Below, one piece after another: positions 58,761-64,000 of a stretch of 64,000 bases of DNA; the first letter of the stretch is position 1; every line of letters starts with the position of its first letter. A model generated the notes under the pieces. The model saw nothing but the letters and a program-made list of their open reading frames with translations, was not told the DNA's origin and ran no database searches. The DNA comes from JBBRRP01 sp038246305. GTDB taxonomy: Bacteria; Myxococcota_A; Polyangia; Polyangiales; Polyangiaceae. Position numbers and translations under genes: made by a program. The DNA is taken from the NCBI GenBank assembly GCA_038246305.1, contig JBBRRP010000004.1:1-64000 (forward strand), in the 5' to 3' direction.

Positions 58761-59696
58761 GTGACGGGCCTGTGCGCCATCTCGGTCGATTTGGATGAGA
58801 TTGCCTGTTACCACGCGATTCACGGCATTTCTAGCACAAAAGATGCTCCTCATGTTGTCTACGATATCGCGCTTGAGCGCCTGGGAACTTGGGCACAAAA
58901 GCTCGGGATCCCTTTAACTCTGTTCGTGGTGGGTCGTGATCTGAAGAGCGACCGCAACCAACTCAGATTATCCGCGCTGCACGCAGCAGGCTTCGAGCTC
59001 GCGAATCATTCTCTCGATCATCGTTACGATCTGACCCGCCTTTCGCCTGCGAAGATGCGCGAGCAGGTAGAAGGGGGGCTCTTGCGGCTTCAGGAAATAC
59101 TCGGCCCCGTGAACGTTGGATTTCGGGCGCCCGGTTACCTCGTGAACGATACGCTGCTGCAAGTCGTCCAGGGTACGGGAGCTCTCTATGATTCCTCGGT
59201 TTTTCCTTGCCCGGCCTATTATGCCGCCAAGGCGCTTGTGATCGGCGGTCAGCGCTTGCAGGGGCGCCACTCCTTATCGCTCGTGGATTCTTCGCGGGTG
59301 CTGACAGCGCCCACACGTCCGTATCGAATCGGGGTCCCGTATTTTCAGCGCGGGGAGGGGCTTTGGGAAGTGCCGATTCAGGTGACCCCCGGCCTGCGTT
59401 TGCCTTTCATTGGAACCACACTCACCCTGCTGGGCGAGCACGGCGCTCGGCTGTACACACGGCTCTTAAGGCAGGAAGCGTTCGTGAACCTTGAGCTGCA
59501 CGGCATTGATTTTCTCGACCAAAACGATGGTTTGCAGGCGCTCGCTGCACATCAGCCGGACCTGCGCATGCCCTGGCTGAAAAAGCGGGCTCGGCTTACA
59601 GCGGTGGTGAACGAATTGAAAAAATCAGGTCGCAGTTTCGTGTGCCTCAAAGATGCCGTTCTCCACTTTGAGAGCACGCGCAGTTTGCTAGGGTGA
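58761..59696 (+). CDS. Polysaccharide deacetylase (NodB-type) family protein
   Basis: The 311-residue protein has NodB-like features: AISVDLDEIACYH (the first motif, DLDE in place of TFDDG), FELANHSLDHRYDL carrying the two metal-binding histidines, and GFRAPGYLVNDTLL. Enzymes of this type remove N-acetyl groups from surface sugars or peptidoglycan; the substrate here is not determinable. No signal peptide is visible, so it may act in the cytoplasm on a lipid-linked sugar. GTG start 2 bases after the lipoprotein stop; the reductase follows after 4 bases. Confidence 0.88.
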   Translation: MTGLCAISVDLDEIACYHAIHGISSTKDAPHVVYDIALERLGTWAQKLGIPLTLFVVGRDLKSDRNQLRLSALHAAGFELANHSLDHRYDLTRLSPAKMREQVEGGLLRLQEILGPVNVGFRAPGYLVNDTLLQVVQGTGALYDSSVFPCPAYYAAKALVIGGQRLQGRHSLSLVDSSRVLTAPTRPYRIGVPYFQRGEGLWEVPIQVTPGLRLPFIGTTLTLLGEHGARLYTRLLRQEAFVNLELHGIDFLDQNDGLQALAAHQPDLRMPWLKKRARLTAVVNELKKSGRSFVCLKDAVLHFESTRSLLG

Positions 59697-59700
59697 AACG

Positions 59701-60792
59701 GTGACGACCAATACGGTTCGAACCATCTGTGTAACGGGCGCTTCAGGTTACATTGGGTCACACATCGTTCGCCTGCTGTTGAGTGAGGGGCAGCGGGTGC
59801 TCGGAGCTGTTCGTGAGCCGGAAAATGGGGCCAAGATGGCGCATCTTCGGGCGCTGCCTGGCGCGGAGCGCCTCACGCTGCTGAAGGCCGATGTGCTTGA
59901 CCCCAGCGTTTGGGATGGAGTGCTCGCCGAGGCCGACAGTGTGATCCACTGCGTCGCGGTGGTCAGCTTTGGCGCCAAAGATCCGCAGAAAGAGATTGTC
60001 GATATTGCTGTGAAGGGCACTCGGAACGTACTGAGTGCAGCCGCCCGGTCGCCACGGACACAGAGCGTGGTGCATCTCTCGTCAATCGCCGCCCTCGTGA
60101 GTTATCAATTAGCACCAGATTACCAGTTTTCCTCCAAAGACTGGTGTAACGATGCCACGCTGGCCACGAATCCCTACGGTCTCGCGAAAACACTGTCCGA
60201 GCAGCTGGCGCGCGAAATGGAGGTAAAAAGCGCTTCAGATCCCGAGCTTTCTCCGTTCCAGTTGGCCGTCGTCGCACCGGGCTATGTGCTCGGGCCGTTG
60301 CTCGCGAAGGCGCATGTGCGTTCGAGTCCCGCGATTGTCCGCGACATGTTGAGCCGCGCTTATCCCGGTTGCCCAGATCTCAATTTCAACGTGGTGGACG
60401 TGCGTGACGTGGCGCAGGCGTGTGTGAGCTTGTCCGAAGCGCCTGGGATTGGTCAGCGGTTGGTGATGGTGAACGGACGTCTGTGGTGGCGTGAAATGGC
60501 GGCGACGCTGGCGCGGCGATTCCCCGCGGCGAAGGTGGTCACACGGGGCCTACCGCGCTGGCTTCTCTACGCGAACGCGTTGTTCCAAACGCGCGTGAGC
60601 CTTGCGTTCCTCAAGCAGAATCTCGGACGCGAGCTGCTGATCCTGGATGGCCTTCAGGAAGCTTTGGGCCTTCGGTATATTCCGCTTGAGGAAACGCTGC
60701 ACGCTACCGCAACGAGCCTATTTGAGTTGGGAGTGGTGAAGCCATTTCAGGACACCTGGGCGAGCCCGCGGCGCGACTATTCGGGAGTATAA
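59701..60792 (+). CDS. NAD(P)-dependent epimerase/reductase (extended SDR)
   Basis: This 363-residue extended short-chain dehydrogenase has the nucleotide-binding TGASGYIGSHIVRLLL (GXXGXXG), the catalytic NPYGLAKTLSEQLA (Y-X3-K) and the substrate region PGYVLGPLLAKAHVRSSPAI. It resembles dihydroflavonol-4-reductase-like and 3-beta-HSD-like members. It lies 4 bases after the deacetylase, with GTG start. Its last codons (RDYSGV) and stop are encoded by the first copy of the palindromic repeat upstream of the DUF4143 gene, so the C-terminus may have been rewritten by that repeat's arrival. Confidence 0.88.
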   Translation: MTTNTVRTICVTGASGYIGSHIVRLLLSEGQRVLGAVREPENGAKMAHLRALPGAERLTLLKADVLDPSVWDGVLAEADSVIHCVAVVSFGAKDPQKEIVDIAVKGTRNVLSAAARSPRTQSVVHLSSIAALVSYQLAPDYQFSSKDWCNDATLATNPYGLAKTLSEQLAREMEVKSASDPELSPFQLAVVAPGYVLGPLLAKAHVRSSPAIVRDMLSRAYPGCPDLNFNVVDVRDVAQACVSLSEAPGIGQRLVMVNGRLWWREMAATLARRFPAAKVVTRGLPRWLLYANALFQTRVSLAFLKQNLGRELLILDGLQEALGLRYIPLEETLHATATSLFELGVVKPFQDTWASPRRDYSGV

Positions 60793-60837
60793 TCCCGAAT
60801 AGTCTCGACTATTCGGGAATTGAATCCTGAATGGTCT
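60774..60837 (+). repeat. Two tandem 32-bp palindromic units at the DUF4143 copy 2 start
   Basis: Unit A (60774-60805) holds a perfect inverted repeat with 12-base arms, GACTATTCGGGA and TCCCGAATAGTC, around a 6-base loop; together with the next base the loop gives TATAAT (60788-60793). Unit B (60806-60837) repeats it with the loop ATTGAA and two changes in the right arm; both keep G-U pairing in RNA. The ATG at 60831-60833 lies in the right arm of unit B. The unit A TATAAT also contains the stop codon of the reductase. Confidence 0.85.
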
Positions 60838-62036
60838 TGACCTGGGAAGGTGCCTCAGCCCACACTTTGAGGGTGGAAAGAGCGCTATCAGCCCGGATTC
60901 GTGCGGATCTCAAGGAGCGCATCGTGCTCCTGACTGGGCCGCGGCAGGCGGGGAAGACCATGTTGGCCCGCTCGCTGTCTGAAGTGGCGGAGTACTACAA
61001 TTTTGATCTGGCCGAGCATCGCCTTCGCCTTGCGGAGAAGAGTTGGGACCGCGAGGCTCCGTTGATTATCTTCGACGAGCTACACAAGAAGCGAGATTGG
61101 AAGTCTTGGCTCAAAGGGATCTACGATACCGAAGGGATTCCGCCTTCGCTTCTAGTGACAGGCAGCGCTCGTCTCGACACGCACCGACGAGTGGGAGATT
61201 CGCTCGCTGGTCGATACTTTCGCTATCGACTGCATCCCTTGGACGTTGCTGAGGCGGCTGGCTCCGTTGAGCAGAACGAAGCGCTCGCGCGATTGATGAA
61301 GGTGGGCGGCTTCCCGGAGCCATTCCTGCGGGGGGATGAGCGGTTCTACAAACGTTGGCGGCAAACTCACCTCGACATTATTTTGCGGCAAGATCTCGTG
61401 GATATGGAGTCTATTCGGGACATCCAGAGCATCGAAACGCTCGTCGAGCTCTTGAAACATCGAGTGGGTTCACCCATCTCCTATGCGAGCCTTGCCAGGG
61501 ACCTCGAAAGGGACCCGAAGACCGTGAAGCGCTGGCTCGACCTGCTCGAAAACCTCTACGTCGTCTTCAGAGTAACGCCATATCATCGCAATATTGCGCG
61601 CGCACTCCTGAAGGAACCGAAATTTTACTTCTTTGATACGGGCGCCGTACTTTCGGGCGAAGGCGCACGCTTCGAAAATGTCGTCGCTAGTGCATTGAGG
61701 AAAGAACTCGATCGAATTGAAGATGTGGAAGGCGACAAGACCGGCCTCCATTATGTCCGAACCAAGGATGGCAAGGAAGTGGATTTTCTCGTTAATCTTG
61801 AAGGCAACCCCAGATTACTGTTGGAGACTAAGCTTTCAGATCCCGTGCTGAGCCCGAACCTTGAAGCGCTTGGCCGGTTCTATCCAAAGGCGCAACAGCT
61901 GCAGCTTGTCTGCAACCTAAAGGGTGGCACGCGCACTTTTCCTGGCGGTGCAGCGGTGCGTGGTGCGGCAAGCTGGCTGGCTCAGATCGAGAAGGGTGTT
62001 GCCGGGCAAGGCGCGGCTAGTCTGAACAAGGCGTGA
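60831..62036 (+). CDS. AAA ATPase with DUF4143 and nuclease-like C-terminus (copy 2)
   Basis: This 401-residue protein is the second AAA_14/DUF4143 family member in the window. Walker A is GPRQAGKT (36-43) and Walker B is IIFDELH. A helix-turn-helix-like segment (SYASLARDLERDPKTVKRWLDLLENLY) follows, and the C-terminus has E316-V-D318 and E332-T-K334, a PD-(D/E)XK-like core. It is clearly diverged from copy 1. The family N-terminus would begin near RVERALSARI, so TTG at 60867 or GTG at 60873 are fair alternatives to the ATG at 60831. No partner gene is visible; the next gene is convergent after 8 bases. Confidence 0.88.
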   Translation: MVLTWEGASAHTLRVERALSARIRADLKERIVLLTGPRQAGKTMLARSLSEVAEYYNFDLAEHRLRLAEKSWDREAPLIIFDELHKKRDWKSWLKGIYDTEGIPPSLLVTGSARLDTHRRVGDSLAGRYFRYRLHPLDVAEAAGSVEQNEALARLMKVGGFPEPFLRGDERFYKRWRQTHLDIILRQDLVDMESIRDIQSIETLVELLKHRVGSPISYASLARDLERDPKTVKRWLDLLENLYVVFRVTPYHRNIARALLKEPKFYFFDTGAVLSGEGARFENVVASALRKELDRIEDVEGDKTGLHYVRTKDGKEVDFLVNLEGNPRLLLETKLSDPVLSPNLEALGRFYPKAQQLQLVCNLKGGTRTFPGGAAVRGAASWLAQIEKGVAGQGAASLNKA

Positions 62037-62044
62037 TCAAACAC

Positions 62045-62950
62045 TCACGTGCGCGGCACATAGCGCTGCAGTTTTTCCCAAACGCGTTCAGGATCAATGC
62101 GTGTGTTCGATTGCACGATCACGAACCAAGGTGGGCCTTCGCCCTCGAAGCAGGCTTCCGGATCCCACTCACTGAAGTTGCGTTTATCTTTCTGCCAACA
62201 GGAACGCTCGATATCGTAAATCGGCTGCTCAGCTTCGACGTGGTAGCGGCCGATATGGCCGGTTGCCTCCAGAAAGGTGTAATAAAGGGCGTATTCAGTC
62301 CACGGGAAGCCAGCCGCGAGCATGAGCCGCCAGCGCGCCAGCTCAGGTTTTTTCCCGAGGCTCGCTCGCGCCAGCACGACAGCTTGTCGCAGGCCTCGCA
62401 AGGTGAGGCTCAAAGGACGCCTCTCAAAATAATCACGGATCTCAAAGACAGCGTCGCGCACCAAAACTGCCGGCGTCACGTTGTGCAAAATCCCCTTTCG
62501 GATCGACTTCATCCCGAGTGTCGCGGCGCTCTGCCGATACCAATCCGGGTGCGAATTTTCCTGGATAACAAAGTACGGAACTTTTGCTGGCGCGAGGTCA
62601 GCAACGCTGAACGGCCGGGTGCAGATCACATCGGCATCCAACGTGAGGTACGCGGGTGAAGTCACGTGCTCAGCGATGGCGAGCTTGATCAGCTGCTGCC
62701 GATACCATCCGCCGAGAGTCGGTGTGAGCGCGAACTCGGGCACAATAGTAGTCTCCGGCACGACTCGCAGGTTGGCGGTCTTCACGCTTTGTCGGGCCAG
62801 CTTCTCCTCAATCTTCGAGACTTGAGCATCGGGCACGACAACCCACAGTGTTCCCAGCTCTGGAAAATACTTCGCCAGCGATGCACGCAATATCTCAGCG
62901 CGTTCGATATCGCGCAGCGTGAGCGGTAGGATGGCGTCCATCGTCGACAT
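62045..62950 (-). CDS. DUF6492-type, glycosyltransferase-like protein
   Basis: The 301-residue protein resembles the DUF6492 family, which has a GT-A glycosyltransferase-like layout. It opens with a Rossmann-type strand (AILPLTLRDIERAEILRASL), has a probable metal site in YLTLDADVICTRPF, and contains GGWYRQQLIKLAIAE and FPWTEYALYYTFLE, typical of that family. It lacks a signal peptide. Together with the next, divergent acyltransferase gene it suggests a cell-surface polysaccharide locus beginning at the window end. Confidence 0.78.
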   Translation of the reverse strand: MSTMDAILPLTLRDIERAEILRASLAKYFPELGTLWVVVPDAQVSKIEEKLARQSVKTANLRVVPETTIVPEFALTPTLGGWYRQQLIKLAIAEHVTSPAYLTLDADVICTRPFSVADLAPAKVPYFVIQENSHPDWYRQSAATLGMKSIRKGILHNVTPAVLVRDAVFEIRDYFERRPLSLTLRGLRQAVVLARASLGKKPELARWRLMLAAGFPWTEYALYYTFLEATGHIGRYHVEAEQPIYDIERSCWQKDKRNFSEWDPEACFEGEGPPWFVIVQSNTRIDPERVWEKLQRYVPRT

Positions 62951-63052
62951 TCAACGAGGCTAGTCGTGCGTTCCAGCGCAAGCAACCAAGCCGAGGCCCC
63001 TCCGGGGCGATGGTGTTTGACGGCAGACCGGCAATTGAGGGAGGACAGACAG

Positions 63053-64000
63053 GTGTCGGAAGCTCACGCCTCTTTTCTCCAAACTCAGCGCTTTCAGGGC
63101 TTGGATGGCTTACGCTGCCTGGCAATTTTGCCGGTGATCGCGCACCACGCGACGCCACGGCCGCTGCCTGGGATCTTGGGAAAGGGTGCCGTGGGTGTGG
63201 ATCTGTTCTTTGCGCTGAGCGGATTTCTCATCACCACGCTGCTGCTTCGAGAACTCCGAGATACGCGGAAGGTTAACCTAAAAGCATTCTACGTGAGGCG
63301 CTCGTTGCGCATTTTTCCGCTCTACTACACGGTGCTCGGCGCCTACTTGGTCTACGCGTGGCTCCTTCCGGCTGCACACCCTGAACGAGTCCATCTGTTC
63401 ACCAATTGGTTGTTTCACGCAACCTACACCGCCAACTGGTTTGCGAATTACAATGTGTCGCACGCGATCCCATTCGCATTTTCTTGGTCCTTGTGTGTGG
63501 AAGAGCAATTCTACCTCTTTTGGCCAATTCTAGTGGCCTCAGTCCGTTCGCGCTGCTGGCTCATGCTCATGATGGCGGGATTGGTGTTCATGGACTGGAG
63601 GCTGGAGCACGGTGGTTTGGCTCTGTGGTTCCCCTCGCTGTTACCTTGGCAGCGCGTGGTGACGAGTTTCGCGACACCGATTGGCCTGGGCAGCTTGCTT
63701 GGCTTAGTGCTAGATGGGCCGCGCGGCTTTGCCATCTTGAGCCGAGTGCTGATGCTTCGGCCATTCGCGCTGCTCTGCCTTTTAGCTTCCATCTTGGTGC
63801 TCTTGATTCCCAATACTCCCTATTTTTTGCTGTGCGTGCTGCTCACGCTGTTGGTGGGTGCGGTGGCGATGCAGCCCAAGAATTGGCTTTCAGGTCTGCT
63901 CGAAAATAGGTTCGTAGTTCTTGGCGGGCAGCTGAGCTACGCGGCCTATCTCACGCACGTGACGGCGCTGGCCATTGTGCGGCGTGCCTTTCCTGAGCAG
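63053..64000 (+). CDS. Acyltransferase-3 (OafA/YrhL-type) membrane protein, truncated by window end
   Basis: At least 316 residues are encoded before the window ends with no stop. The N-terminus has the family motif FQGLDGLRCLAILPVIAHH (catalytic His-His), then GVDLFFALSGFLIT, AFYVRRSLRIFPLYY and WSLCVEEQFYLFWPI, all hallmarks of inner-membrane O-acetyl or acyl transferases that modify surface sugars. About eight hydrophobic segments are visible. The GTG at 63053 is supported by GGGAGG 8 bases upstream. It is divergent from the DUF6492 gene with about 100 bases between. Confidence 0.9.
   Translation, partial: MSEAHASFLQTQRFQGLDGLRCLAILPVIAHHATPRPLPGILGKGAVGVDLFFALSGFLITTLLLRELRDTRKVNLKAFYVRRSLRIFPLYYTVLGAYLVYAWLLPAAHPERVHLFTNWLFHATYTANWFANYNVSHAIPFAFSWSLCVEEQFYLFWPILVASVRSRCWLMLMMAGLVFMDWRLEHGGLALWFPSLLPWQRVVTSFATPIGLGSLLGLVLDGPRGFAILSRVLMLRPFALLCLLASILVLLIPNTPYFLLCVLLTLLVGAVAMQPKNWLSGLLENRFVVLGGQLSYAAYLTHVTALAIVRRAFPEQ

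Noticed and set aside
1..64000. tRNA, rRNA or insertion-sequence genes
   Set aside because: I looked through the intergenic gaps and saw no tRNA cloverleaf, no rRNA motif and no transposase-like frame. A covariance-model search would be decisive, and small RNAs could easily be missed by eye.

Overview
The window looks like chromosomal DNA from a myxobacterium-like (Myxococcota / former Deltaproteobacteria) Gram-negative. The taxonomic guess is an inference from gene content: a pilMNOPQ cluster, two large Ser/Thr-kinase proteins (one fused to a sigma54 activator), a gldA-gldF-gldG-DUF4340 ABC cluster, and a kinase-linked protein with tandem PARP-type zinc fingers. GC is moderately high by eye, many starts are GTG, and genes are packed with ATGA/GTGA overlaps. 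I saw no tRNA, rRNA, CRISPR array or transposase gene.

Layout, 1-21 kb: a decayed kptA tail; hemL-yacG-hslO; typA converging on a solitary Dam-type methylase; a secreted protein of unknown function; cdsA; glutamate dehydrogenase; a FliA-like sigma factor with a long basic N-terminus; pilMNOPQ for type IV pili; a small unknown gene; and a 1392-residue kinase-TPR-GAF-sigma54 AAA+-Fis protein whose start codon touches a palindromic operator-like repeat.

Layout, 21-41 kb: 21.3-34.7 kb is one minus-strand run of ten genes encoding two complete oligopeptide-type ABC importers in tandem. Several of its proteins are unusual: an OppF-type ATPase fused to membrane helices and a GspG-like pseudopilin domain, a permease with a HEAT-like insert, permeases with extra helices, and a 10-base C tract just after an oppC start codon. 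Divergent from it is an AAA/DUF4143 ATPase preceded by four 23-bp tandem repeats that end exactly on its start codon. Then come the kinase and PARP-zinc-finger pair, an SH3 protein and a small unknown gene.

Layout, 40-64 kb: the gldAFG-DUF4340 operon, a TIGR04325-type methyltransferase, glycogen phosphorylase, a hydroxyacid dehydrogenase and secA lie on the minus strand. ttcA and a GreA/GreB-type factor are on the plus strand, followed by a GC-rich, highly structured intergenic segment with a perfect 22-bp palindrome. After this come a mutarotase-like protein and recQ, a lipoprotein-deacetylase-reductase operon, a second AAA/DUF4143 ATPase preceded by two 32-bp palindromic repeats, a DUF6492-type glycosyltransferase-like gene, and an acyltransferase-3 gene cut by the window end.

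The best candidates for something undescribed are the two AAA/DUF4143 ATPases. They are diverged in sequence and have different upstream repeats, yet share one architecture: a short tandem array running into the start codon. The OppF-pseudopilin fusion comes next.
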